A DNA stretch of 8,645 nt. Source: Acidobacteriaceae bacterium (GTDB lineage: Bacteria; Acidobacteriota; Terriglobia; Terriglobales; Acidobacteriaceae). A model generated the notes under the pieces. It saw only the letters and a list, made by a program, of their open reading frames with translations. It was not told the DNA's origin and searched no databases. Location of the stretch: contig PMGP01000376.1 in the NCBI GenBank assembly GCA_003156235.1, positions 1-8,645 on the forward strand, given 5' to 3'. Both the position numbers and the translations under genes were made by a program. Position 1 is the first letter of the stretch. Every line of letters begins with the position of its first letter. Positions 1-6,558 of this stretch are shown piece after piece.

Positions 1-854
1 TCTTCCACGGCTCCAACGACGGGCAGAAGGGGATGGGCCTGATCATGCTGATTCTCATCGGCACGGTGCCCACCGCTTACGCCCTCAACCACGCCGCCAC
101 CCCCAACGATATTCAGCTGTTCATCGCTGCCAGTGAGCAAACCGGACACATTCTCGACCAGCATGTGCCGCAGAACGCCACTCTTGGCTCCGACGCCCGC
201 GCCGAAGTGACCAACTACATCCGCACCAGGCAACTGCAACCGGACACGATGCTCGCGCTTCGAGAATTGGTGGAGGATGTGAGCCGCAAAGTAGCGCAGT
301 ACAAAGTCATCAAGGCAATCCCGGCGCAGGAACAGACGATCATCCGCAACGATATGTATGTGGCCGGCGAGGCGCTGCGGCTGCTGAAAAAGAACGACGT
401 GCGCCTGGAAAATGAGAAAAAGCAGCCAGTCTTCAACAAGGATGAAAGCGCCGTCCTCGCCGCATACGAGAGCAAGCTGGACAAGTCCACCAGGTTCATC
501 CCCAACTGGGTCAAAGTAGCCGTGGCCCTGGCCCTTGGACTGGGGACGATGGTGGGCTGGAGGCGGGTGGTCATCACGGTGGGCGAAAAGATCGGCAAGG
601 AGCACCTCACGTATGCGCAAGGCGCTTGTGCGGGACTGGTGACCATGGGCACGATCTTTGCCGCCGACAAGTTTGGCCTGCCGGTTTCCACCACGCATAT
701 TCTCAGTTCCGGGGTGGCGGGCACCATGGCGGCCAACGGCAGCGGCCTGCGTATGTCGACGATCCGCAGCATCGCGGCAGTCTGGGTTTTCACGCTGCCC
801 GCAGCGGCACTGCTCTCCGGCCTGCTCTACTGGCTTTTCCGCGCGATTTCCTGA
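1..854 (+). CDS. pit: Inorganic phosphate transporter, PiT family (5' end outside window)
   Basis: This is the C-terminal part of a membrane symporter that imports inorganic phosphate (PiT family; H+ or Na+ coupled in known members). The first complete codon is at position 3, and the frame is open from the window edge, so the N-terminal half lies upstream. The visible protein opens with HGSNDGQKGMG (6-38), a PiT signature loop, and runs into a hydrophobic helix. A hydrophilic, charged segment of about 140 residues follows (roughly 85-505), as expected for the central cytoplasmic region of PiT proteins. Then come at least three hydrophobic segments (about 515-575, 610-665 and 770-845). The second family signature, PVSTTHILSSGVAGTM, is at 681-728. 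The gene converges on the transketolase gene with only 13 bp between the stop codons, and no terminator hairpin is visible there. The family call is secure. The coupling ion cannot be told from this fragment. Confidence 0.93.
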   Translation, partial: FHGSNDGQKGMGLIMLILIGTVPTAYALNHAATPNDIQLFIAASEQTGHILDQHVPQNATLGSDARAEVTNYIRTRQLQPDTMLALRELVEDVSRKVAQYKVIKAIPAQEQTIIRNDMYVAGEALRLLKKNDVRLENEKKQPVFNKDESAVLAAYESKLDKSTRFIPNWVKVAVALALGLGTMVGWRRVVITVGEKIGKEHLTYAQGACAGLVTMGTIFAADKFGLPVSTTHILSSGVAGTMAANGSGLRMSTIRSIAAVWVFTLPAAALLSGLLYWLFRAIS

Positions 855-867
855 GTTCTGCGCCCAC

Positions 868-2883
868 TTACTTCTTCTTGAGCTTCATCAGCTCGACGGC
901 CTTCTGCGCGATGTGCTCGGCGCTGACTTCCAGTTCCTTGACCATCTCCCAGGGCGAGCCGGAGTCGCCGAAGCGATCCTTAACGCCGATAGCCCCGGTG
1001 ATGAGCGGCTTGCCGTAGAGTTGCTTGCTTTCCGTGAGCAAGCCGCTGACGCGCCACGCCAGAGCGCCGATCTGGTGTTCCTCGGCGGTGATGATTACGC
1101 CAGTATCCGCGGCGGCGCGAATCACAGCTTCAGCGTCGATGGGCTTGAGCGTGTGCAGGTTGAGTACGCGCGTCTCGTAGCCGAAGTCCTGCTTCAGGAT
1201 GCAGGCCGCGCGCATCGCCTCGGGGACCATGGGTCCGCAGGCGATGATGCTCAGGTCCTCTGATTCGTTTTTGTAGCCAGAAGCAAGACGAGTTTCGAAG
1301 GCGTCTGCGAAGTTGGCCGCCTCTTTGCGCAGGCGAATCACGTTGGCCTTGCCAAAGACAAACGGCGTCTCCTGATTGGTGACGACCGGCGTGGCCTCGC
1401 GGGCAAAGCGAATATACTTTGGCCCCACGTGCTGGAGCAGCAGGTAATCGGTGGCCTTGCGGGTTTCTTCCACGTCGCAGGGCACAACGACGGACATATT
1501 GGGCAGGCCTTGCATGGCAAATAAATCTTCAAGCGCCTGATGGGTTGCGCCGTCGGGGCCGACAGAGACTCCGCCATGCGCCCCGGCAATCAGGACGTTG
1601 AAATTTCCGTAGCAGATGGAGACGCGAAGCTGATCCAGATTGCGCGCCGACATGAAGGTGGCATAACTGCCCAGCACCGGCAGCTTGCCTTCACGGGCAA
1701 AGCCCGCTGCGGCCGAGGTGGCCGATTGCTCGGCGATTCCCATGCTGATCCAGCGACGGGCGCGCTCCGGTTTGCCGGCATAAAAATCGCTGATGGTGAT
1801 GGAGCCGGAGATGTCCAGTCCCAGGCAAACGATGCGCTCATCGCCGCCGTTAACCGCCAGCGACTTGCCGAAGCCTTTGCGAGTAGGCTCCATCTTGACC
1901 TTCATCGCGTCGCCCGCGTTCCACCAGAAGTCGCGGGAGAATTTTGGCATTTTGGCTTCCAGCTCGCGGTCCTGCTCCGCCTGATAATTCTTGGCGTGAT
2001 TGAGCAACTGCTCGACGGGAATGCGCTCCGTCAGCCCCATCTCCTTCAGCGCAGCGTCCAGCTCCTCGCGGTTGGGCGTCTTGCCGTGCCAGCCGGCCAC
2101 ATTCTCCATGAAGCTGACGCCCTTGCCCTTGATGGTGTCGGCCAGGATGACCACCGGCTTGCCCACAATCGTTTTGGCCTTGTCGAAGGCATCCACCAGT
2201 TGCTTCATGTCGTGGCCATCGACGCGCAGCACCTCCCAGCCAAAGCTCTTGTATTTGGCGTCCAGCGGCTCGACCTGCATCACGTCCTTCACCCAGCCGT
2301 CAATTTGCAGGCGATTGACGTCGATGACGGCGATGATGTTGTCCAGCTTGTAGTGCCCGGCCTCCATGGCCGCTTCCCAGACCTGGCCCTCTTGCTGTTC
2401 GCCGTCGCCCATCAGACAGAAGATTTTGTGCTTTTTGCCGTCCAGCCGGGCGGATAGCGCCATGCCGACGGCGATGCTCAGACCCTGCCCCAGCGAACCC
2501 GAAGAGACCTCGATGCCGGGCAGCTTCAGCCAATGCGGGTGGCCCTGAAAACGCGAGTGGAGCTTGCGCAAAGTCATCACGTCGTTGATCTCGCAGAAGC
2601 CCGCGAAGCCCAGGCCGACATAAAGGGCCGGCGCTTTGTGGCCCGCGGACCAGAGAATGCGGTCGCGTTCGGGCCAGTTGGGATTTCTGGGATCGTGCTG
2701 GGCAACATGCAGGTACAGCGCGGCGACGATGTCCATGATGGAGAGCGTTCCGCCGGCGTGGCCCGATCCTGCCGCGCAAAGTTGAACAAGATTGTAGCCG
2801 CGCATCAGGTTGGCGGCATCCTTGAGCTGTTCAATCGAATAATCCCGGATTACTTTCCCGGTGGCGGAATCCACGAGGGCCAT
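868..2883 (-). CDS. tkt: Transketolase, full-length single polypeptide
   Basis: This is a cytosolic thiamine-diphosphate enzyme that moves two-carbon ketol units between sugar phosphates in the pentose phosphate pathway, yielding erythrose-4-phosphate among other products. The 671 residues match full-length transketolases. The N-terminal ThDP domain has SGHAGG (His42) and the cofactor motif GDG at 159-161, ending at Asn190 in the segment IIAVIDVN. GWHGKTP follows (His266). The pyrimidine domain begins near 335 and carries the presumed catalytic Glu385 in MGIAEQ and the loop GAHGGVSVGPDGATHQ (435-449). A transketolase C-terminal domain spans about 540-660, and the protein ends in a lysine-rich tail. 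The sequence around GDGEQQEGQVWEAAMEAG looks more like animal-type or split two-subunit transketolases than E. coli TktA, so it reads like the two halves joined in one chain. It is the second gene of an operon, 9 bp after the aminotransferase. Dihydroxyacetone synthase or DXS is less likely given the motifs and length. Confidence 0.95.
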   Translation of the reverse strand: MALVDSATGKVIRDYSIEQLKDAANLMRGYNLVQLCAAGSGHAGGTLSIMDIVAALYLHVAQHDPRNPNWPERDRILWSAGHKAPALYVGLGFAGFCEINDVMTLRKLHSRFQGHPHWLKLPGIEVSSGSLGQGLSIAVGMALSARLDGKKHKIFCLMGDGEQQEGQVWEAAMEAGHYKLDNIIAVIDVNRLQIDGWVKDVMQVEPLDAKYKSFGWEVLRVDGHDMKQLVDAFDKAKTIVGKPVVILADTIKGKGVSFMENVAGWHGKTPNREELDAALKEMGLTERIPVEQLLNHAKNYQAEQDRELEAKMPKFSRDFWWNAGDAMKVKMEPTRKGFGKSLAVNGGDERIVCLGLDISGSITISDFYAGKPERARRWISMGIAEQSATSAAAGFAREGKLPVLGSYATFMSARNLDQLRVSICYGNFNVLIAGAHGGVSVGPDGATHQALEDLFAMQGLPNMSVVVPCDVEETRKATDYLLLQHVGPKYIRFAREATPVVTNQETPFVFGKANVIRLRKEAANFADAFETRLASGYKNESEDLSIIACGPMVPEAMRAACILKQDFGYETRVLNLHTLKPIDAEAVIRAAADTGVIITAEEHQIGALAWRVSGLLTESKQLYGKPLITGAIGVKDRFGDSGSPWEMVKELEVSAEHIAQKAVELMKLKKK

Positions 2884-2889
2884 GGCCGT

Positions 2890-2894
2890 CTCCT
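2890..2894 (-). promoter_or_regulatory. Shine-Dalgarno of tkt, overlapping the upstream stop codon
   Basis: On the minus strand this reads AGGAG, 6 nt before the transketolase ATG. Its last bases overlap the TAG stop of the aminotransferase gene (2893-2895). Ribosomes ending the first gene therefore stop on the initiation site of the second, which suggests translational coupling and supports the chosen tkt start. Confidence 0.75.
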
Positions 2895-4083
2895 AGAGGT
2901 TTTGCTTCGTCCACATGTCGAGTCGTTCGAGCGCCTGTTGCAAATTATCCATCGAGTTGGCCACGCTGAAGCGCAGATAGCCTTCGCCGTAAATTCCAAA
3001 AGCCGTGCCGGAAAGCGCCGCCACGCCGGCCTGATCGAGCAGCGCATCGGCCAGAGGCTTGGATTTCCATCCGGTCTTCGTGATGTTGGGGAAGACATAG
3101 AAGGCGCCCTTGGGCTGGCGGCAACTGAAGCCCTTGATCTTGTTCAACCCGGCGACAAAGAATTCGCTGCGTTTCTTGAACTCCGCGCACATGCGCGTGA
3201 CGGCGCTCTGATCACCGCGCAGCGCCTCGATGCCCGCGATCTGCGTAAAGCTGGCGGTGCAGGAGTTGGAGTTGGTCATCAGGCGGGTCATGTGCGTGGC
3301 CAGATCGGGACGCATGACGCCGTAGCCCATGCGCCAGCCGGTCATGGCATAAGTCTTCGAGAAGCCGTCGAGAATGATGGTGCGCTCTCTCATGTCAGGG
3401 ATCGTCGCAATCGAGAAGTGCTCGCCTTCAAAGAGCAGGCGGCTGTAGATTTCGTCCGAGAGCACCAGGATGTTGCGGTCGTCGATAATACGGGCCACTT
3501 GCTCGATGTCCCTGCGGGGCATGACGCCGCCGGTGGGATTCTGCGGAGAATTGAGAATGATAAGCTTGGTGCGGTCGGTGATCAGCGCGGGCAAATCCCG
3601 GACGTCCAGCGTGAAATCGCGCTCCTCGCGGAGTTGGATGGGAACGGCCTTGCCGCCCATGTAGTTGATCATCGATTCGTAGATGGGGAATCCCGGATTG
3701 GGATAGATCACCTCATCGCCTTCCTCGATCAGCGCCAGCATGGCGTAGAACATGATGGGCTTTCCGCCGGGCACCACCACCACTTCCTCGGGAGCGACCG
3801 TGATGCCGCGCGTGCTACTGACGTATTCGGCGATGGCCTGGCGCAGTTCGGGCAATCCGGCGGAGGGACCGTAGTGGGTCCAACCCTTGTGCAGCGCATC
3901 CACGGCCGCTTCCACAATATTGGAGGGCGTGTCGAAATCAGGCTCGCCGATTTCCAGGTGGATGATGCTCTTTCCCTGGCGCTCCAGAGCCTTCGCCTTG
4001 TTCAGAACTTCAAAAGCCGTTTCGGTGCCCAGCCGCCCCATGCGGCGAGCCAAACGCAATTCATACATAGTAGCTGTGGCCAT
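2893..4083 (-). CDS. PLP-dependent class I/II aminotransferase (aspartate aminotransferase-like)
   Basis: This cytosolic fold-type I aminotransferase transfers an amino group between an amino acid and a 2-oxo acid using pyridoxal phosphate. Its 396 residues are typical for the family. Visible landmarks: IGEPDFDTP (45-53) and HYGPSAGLPELR (70-81) in the N-terminal region; NSPQNPTGG (178-186) with Asn182 expected to contact the PLP ring; SDEIYS (209-214) with Asp210 expected to pair with the PLP nitrogen; the Schiff-base lysine Lys243 in FSKTYAMTGWRMGYG; and Arg371 in YLRFSVANS, the expected carboxylate-binding arginine. The ATG at 4081-4083 has AGGAG upstream with a rather long 11-nt spacer. 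Met6 is a possible alternative start. This is the first gene of an operon with tkt and is divergent from an Lrp/AsnC regulator. Substrate cannot be assigned: aspartate, aromatic and LL-diaminopimelate-type aminotransferases share these motifs. Confidence 0.92.
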   Translation of the reverse strand: MATATMYELRLARRMGRLGTETAFEVLNKAKALERQGKSIIHLEIGEPDFDTPSNIVEAAVDALHKGWTHYGPSAGLPELRQAIAEYVSSTRGITVAPEEVVVVPGGKPIMFYAMLALIEEGDEVIYPNPGFPIYESMINYMGGKAVPIQLREERDFTLDVRDLPALITDRTKLIILNSPQNPTGGVMPRRDIEQVARIIDDRNILVLSDEIYSRLLFEGEHFSIATIPDMRERTIILDGFSKTYAMTGWRMGYGVMRPDLATHMTRLMTNSNSCTASFTQIAGIEALRGDQSAVTRMCAEFKKRSEFFVAGLNKIKGFSCRQPKGAFYVFPNITKTGWKSKPLADALLDQAGVAALSGTAFGIYGEGYLRFSVANSMDNLQQALERLDMWTKQNL

Positions 4084-4136
4084 GATGACGGACGCTCCTG
4101 TGCGCCGGTATTACGGGCAAACTGTGACGACTGCGT

Positions 4137-4199
4137 GGTTCCGTTCACGCTTATGTTGACCGAGCAATATTCCAGATGGCCGAGTTGTGAGACGGAACC
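4137..4199. promoter_or_regulatory. Spaced inverted repeat in the divergent promoter region, possible operator
   Basis: GGTTCCGT at 4137-4144 and its exact complement ACGGAACC at 4192-4199 lie 55 bp apart, about five helical turns, between the aminotransferase and the Lrp-type gene. Same-face spacing could suit a regulator that wraps or loops DNA, as Lrp proteins do. Eight-bp arms can arise by chance, so this is only a candidate. Confidence 0.25.
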
Positions 4200-4210
4200 C
4201 ATCCTATAAT
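4185..4210 (+). promoter_or_regulatory. Candidate sigma70-type promoter for the Lrp/AsnC gene
   Basis: A perfect TATAAT lies at 4205-4210, 83 bp before the chosen ATG. The best upstream match is TTGTGA at 4185-4190, but the 14-bp spacer is short, so the -35 assignment is doubtful. The -10 box stands out in a GC-rich genome. Confidence 0.35.
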
Positions 4211-4241
4211 GAAATCTACTTGAGGCTCACCGCGGAAAGGA

Positions 4242-4270
4242 ATACGATTTATACGATACTTTTGTGTATT
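4242..4270. promoter_or_regulatory. AT-rich direct and inverted repeats upstream of the Lrp/AsnC gene
   Basis: ATACGAT occurs twice (4242-4248 and 4251-4257). The second copy runs into an inverted repeat, ATAC (4256-4259), six bases, then GTAT (4266-4269). AT-rich imperfect dyads of about 15 bp are typical Lrp/AsnC targets. The position between the candidate -10 box and the start codon would suit autorepression. This is inference from pattern and place only. Confidence 0.3.
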
Positions 4271-4293
4271 TTCGGAACTCTTTTAGGTCACAT

Positions 4294-4767
4294 ATGACAG
4301 ACACCGTAGATATTACCAAGCTCCTCGATCCCATCGGATGGCATATTCTGGCCGAACTCCAGGACGATGCGCGCATTCACTTTTCTGAACTTGGCCGGCG
4401 GGTAGGCCTATCGACGCCTGCCGTCATCGAGCGGGTTCACCGCATGGAAGAGGCTGGAATCATCACCGGATACCGTGTCGAAATCGACCGCCAAAAGGTC
4501 GGACGGCCTGTCTGCGCATTTATTCGCGTTCGGGTCATCGGCGACATGATTTCTCACGTCATTGCCCTGGCCCGTGAGATGCCCGAGGTCTTCGAATGTC
4601 ACCACATCGCCGGAGAAGACACATTCCTGCTCAAGGTCTTCGTGCCCACGTCCGAGGCTCTGGAAAATATCATCAAAAAGTTCATGCCCTATGTGGCAAC
4701 CACCACGATGCTTGTTTTATCCTCGCCGGTTACCCGGCGAAACCTTGAGCCTCTAGGGAAGCTCTGA
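4294..4767 (+). CDS. Lrp/AsnC family transcriptional regulator, 3' end rewritten by an inserted element
   Basis: This DNA-binding regulator has 157 residues, the usual Lrp/AsnC size. An N-terminal winged helix-turn-helix spans about 15-60 (LDPIGWHILAELQDDAR, then ELGRRVGLSTPAVIERVHRM). A ligand-binding RAM domain follows at about 72-145, with GEDTFLLKVFV near 107-117. Such proteins usually sense amino acids and act as dimers to octamers. I start it at ATG 4294 because AGG lies 6 nt upstream. A GTG at 4264 would add ten residues with no good ribosome site. It diverges from the aminotransferase-tkt operon, a common layout for a regulator and its target. The last codons are odd: the final GGG AAG CTC TGA falls within the terminal repeat of a MITE-like element. 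Removing that element and one target duplication gives GAG CCT CTA GAG TAG, so the ancestral protein probably ended LEPLE instead of LEPLGKL. Confidence 0.9.
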   Translation: MTDTVDITKLLDPIGWHILAELQDDARIHFSELGRRVGLSTPAVIERVHRMEEAGIITGYRVEIDRQKVGRPVCAFIRVRVIGDMISHVIALAREMPEVFECHHIAGEDTFLLKVFVPTSEALENIIKKFMPYVATTTMLVLSSPVTRRNLEPLGKL

Positions 4768-4858
4768 TTAAGTCGATGTTTTGAAAGGGCACGACTTTAG
4801 TCGTGCCGCAAGTGCTGATTAAGTCGATGTTTTGAAAGGGCACGACTTTAGTCGTGCC
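4757..4858. repeat. Two 51-bp tandem copies, each ending in a 20-bp palindrome
   Basis: Units 4757-4807 and 4808-4858 are nearly identical from CTGATTAAGTCGATG onward. Each ends in the palindrome GGCACGACTTTAGTCGTGCC (4788-4807 and 4839-4858), an 8-bp perfect stem with a TTTA loop. The first bases of each unit diverge (GGAAGCT against GCAAGTG). The duplication includes a copy of the inner terminal repeat, so the element carries a second, imperfect left end. Confidence 0.85.
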
Positions 4859-4900
4859 GTAAATGATTCATAACAAAGCAGGGCTTTAGCCCCTGAGGGA
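4839..4900. repeat. Twin-hairpin (BIME-like) module 1
   Basis: The 20-bp palindrome at 4839-4858 is followed 22 nt later by GGGC-TTTA-GCCC (4881-4892) and the tail CTGAGGGA. The two TTTA loops start 38 nt apart (4847 and 4885). A T6 run at 4902-4907 follows but is too far from the stem to call a terminator. Confidence 0.7.
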
Positions 4901-4947
4901 TGTTTTTTGCCGATTTCGCCCGAAACTCCGACTTTTTCCGCAGCCTC

Positions 4948-5001
4948 TTTAGTCGTGCCGCAAGTGCTGCAAAATCAACGCGGGCTTTAGCCCCTGAGGG
5001 A
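4948..5001. repeat. Twin-hairpin module 2, first hairpin truncated
   Basis: Only the loop and right arm of the first palindrome remain (TTTAGTCGTGCC, 4948-4959). They are followed by GCAAGTGCTGC and the second hairpin GGGC-TTTA-GCCC (4982-4993) with the tail CTGAGGGA. Loop starts are again 38 nt apart (4948 and 4986). Loss of the left arm suggests recombination or deletion inside the element. Confidence 0.65.
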
Positions 5002-5107
5002 GTGCCGGATTCGCTACAAAAACTAATTCAGAGGTTCCCTAGAGTAGGCCGCATTGCGTCCAGCGCGAACGTGTGCTGAAATGGACGGGGTTTGGTACTG
5101 TTGACCC

Positions 5108-6505
5108 ATGGCTAATGCTGACGCTCTACACAATCTTGAAAAACTCGATTTGGAATCCTTGACTGCCGAAGTGGTGGCGCTGGCCGTGAAAGCCGGCGCC
5201 AGCGACGCCGAGGCCGTGGCGCGCGAGGGCGACGAGTTCAGCGTCAACGTGCGCATGGGCCAGGTGGAGACACTGAAGGAGTCTGGCTCGCGCGGACTAG
5301 GCCTGAGGGTGTTTTTGGGCAAGCGGTCGGCCTCGACCTCGACCAGCGACCTGACCTCGGAGGGAATTCGTCAACTGGTGGAAGGCGCGCTGGCGCTGGC
5401 CAAAGTGACTGAAGAAGATCCCTTCAGCGGGTTGCCAGAGAGGGACGAATTCGGTTCGCTATCCGGCGACCTGCACCTCTACGACGAGGACGTGTACTCG
5501 CTTCCGGCCGCGGAGCGGATCGAGTGGGCGCGGCGAGCGGAGTCGGCGGCGCTCAAGGCCGACCCGCGCATTACCAACTCAGACGGCGGCAGCTTTGACG
5601 CGGCCACGGGGAGCAAGGTTCTGGCCAACTCGCGCGGCTTTGTGGGCGGCTACCGCTCAAGCTACGCCGGAGTCGCGGCGGCTCCGCTGGCCGTGGACGT
5701 GGACGGCTCGATGCAGCGCGACGGCTGGTGGTCGAGCGCGCGCAGGCTTGCGGACCTCGAATCGCCCGAGGCCATCGGCAAAGAGGCGGCGCGGCGGACG
5801 CTGCGGCGGCTGGGCGCGCGGCGCGTTCCCACGCAGAGAGTCCCCATCGTCTTTGCGCGGGAGGTGGCTGGAACGCTGCTCGGCTCAGTCTTCGAGGCGG
5901 CTTCGGGAGACGCAATCTGGCGTGGGGCTTCGTTCCTGGCTGGCAAGCTGGGCGAGCAGATCGCCGTGGCTAATTTGACCATTGTGGACGACAACACCAT
6001 GCTGCTGCCCACTGGGATGGGCGGCTTCGGGACTTCGCCATTTGATGGCGAAGGGCTGCCTTCGCTACGCACCGTAGTCGTGGAGAATGGTGTGCTGCGC
6101 AACTATCTGTTGAACACCTACACGGCGCGCAAGCTGGGCATGAAGTCCACGCACAACGCCTCGCGCGGGCTGGCCGGCGCGCCGGGCATCGGTTGCGGCA
6201 ACCTCTATCTTGAGCCGGGAAAACTCACTCCGGAGCAGATCATCGCAGATGTTCCCGCCGGGCTCTACGTCACCGGACTGATGGGCTTCGGCGTCAATGT
6301 AGTTACTGGCGACTATTCGCAAGGCGCGACCGGATTGTGGATCGAGAATGGCCAGCTCACCCACGCCGTCGAAGAGGTGACCATCGCCGGAAACCTGGCC
6401 GAGATGCTCAAGAACGTGACAGCCATCGGCAGCGATCTGGAGTTTCGTGGAGCGGTGGCCTCGCCCACGCTGCGCATCGACGGCATGATGCTTGCGGGGA
6501 GTTAG
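5108..6505 (+). CDS. pmbA: PmbA/TldE family protein, partner subunit of the TldD metallopeptidase
   Basis: PmbA (TldE) forms a heterodimer with TldD in the cytoplasm. In known systems the pair degrades or matures peptides such as microcins and the CcdA antitoxin. The 465 residues are close to E. coli PmbA length. The N-terminal domain covers about 15-215 and the C-terminal domain about 240-465. The family's C-terminal signature is clear: GMGGFGTSPFDGEG (303-316), NTYTARKLGMKSTHNASRG (336-354), and GFGVNVVTGDYSQGATGLWI (393-412), followed by ENGQLTHAVEEVTIAGNL. I see no HExxxH zinc motif, which fits the TldE type; in TldD that motif supplies the metal site. No TldD gene is in the window. The ATG at 5108 has no convincing Shine-Dalgarno, and the next in-frame Met is residue 50, so a leaderless or weakly initiated transcript is possible. 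The TAG stop lies within a short repeat. Confidence 0.92.
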   Translation: MANADALHNLEKLDLESLTAEVVALAVKAGASDAEAVAREGDEFSVNVRMGQVETLKESGSRGLGLRVFLGKRSASTSTSDLTSEGIRQLVEGALALAKVTEEDPFSGLPERDEFGSLSGDLHLYDEDVYSLPAAERIEWARRAESAALKADPRITNSDGGSFDAATGSKVLANSRGFVGGYRSSYAGVAAAPLAVDVDGSMQRDGWWSSARRLADLESPEAIGKEAARRTLRRLGARRVPTQRVPIVFAREVAGTLLGSVFEAASGDAIWRGASFLAGKLGEQIAVANLTIVDDNTMLLPTGMGGFGTSPFDGEGLPSLRTVVVENGVLRNYLLNTYTARKLGMKSTHNASRGLAGAPGIGCGNLYLEPGKLTPEQIIADVPAGLYVTGLMGFGVNVVTGDYSQGATGLWIENGQLTHAVEEVTIAGNLAEMLKNVTAIGSDLEFRGAVASPTLRIDGMMLAGS

Positions 6506-6547
6506 CGGAGTTAGCCGCGCTTCGCGCGTGTTAGCGGAGTTGGCGGA
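6501..6547. repeat. 9-bp GTTAGCGGA repeats at the pmbA 3' end
   Basis: GTTAGCGGA occurs at 6501-6509 and 6530-6538, GTTGGCGGA at 6539-6547, and a partial copy at 6510-6515. Between them lies the small hairpin CGCG-CTT-CGCG (6516-6526). The pmbA stop TAG is inside the first unit, and the array fills nearly all of the 53-bp gap to the next gene. Confidence 0.7.
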
Positions 6548-6558
6548 GTTTAAGAAGA

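Larger units (their letters stand above)
4757..5038. mobile_element. MITE-like non-autonomous element with IS5-like ends and CTAG target duplication
   Basis: The left end GGAAGCTCTGATTAAG (4757-4772) and the right end CTAATTCAGAGGTTCC (5023-5038) are inverted repeats matching at 13 of 16 positions. Both are flanked by CTAG (4753-4756 and 5039-5042), a 4-bp direct repeat fitting the YTAR target duplication known for IS5-type elements. The 282-bp interior has no credible gene. It holds a 51-bp tandem duplication, two twin-hairpin modules and spacer DNA. It fills most of the 340-bp gap between the regulator and pmbA. Assignment to the IS5 family rests only on the target duplication and the look of the ends. 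The transposase that mobilised it is not in the window. Confidence 0.7.

Noticed and set aside
855..867. Bidirectional terminator between the PiT and transketolase genes
   Set aside because: The 13-bp gap has no dyad or T run.
1540..4209. Long open frames on the plus strand opposite the transketolase and aminotransferase genes
   Set aside because: They are mirror frames of GC-rich, well-conserved minus-strand genes. Their translations show no recognisable domain, and the two real genes have complete motif sets.
4264..4293. GTG at 4264 as the start of the Lrp/AsnC regulator
   Set aside because: It adds ten residues not typical of the family and lacks a ribosome site. ATG 4294 has AGG 6 nt upstream.
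4881..4907. Hairpin plus T6 run as an intrinsic terminator for the regulator gene
   Set aside because: The T run starts about 9 nt after the stem, and the hairpin is a member of the repeat family found elsewhere, including inside a gene.
4757..5001. CRISPR-like array
   Set aside because: The units are palindromes in twin modules with conserved, not variable, spacers. There are no uniform direct repeats and no cas genes.
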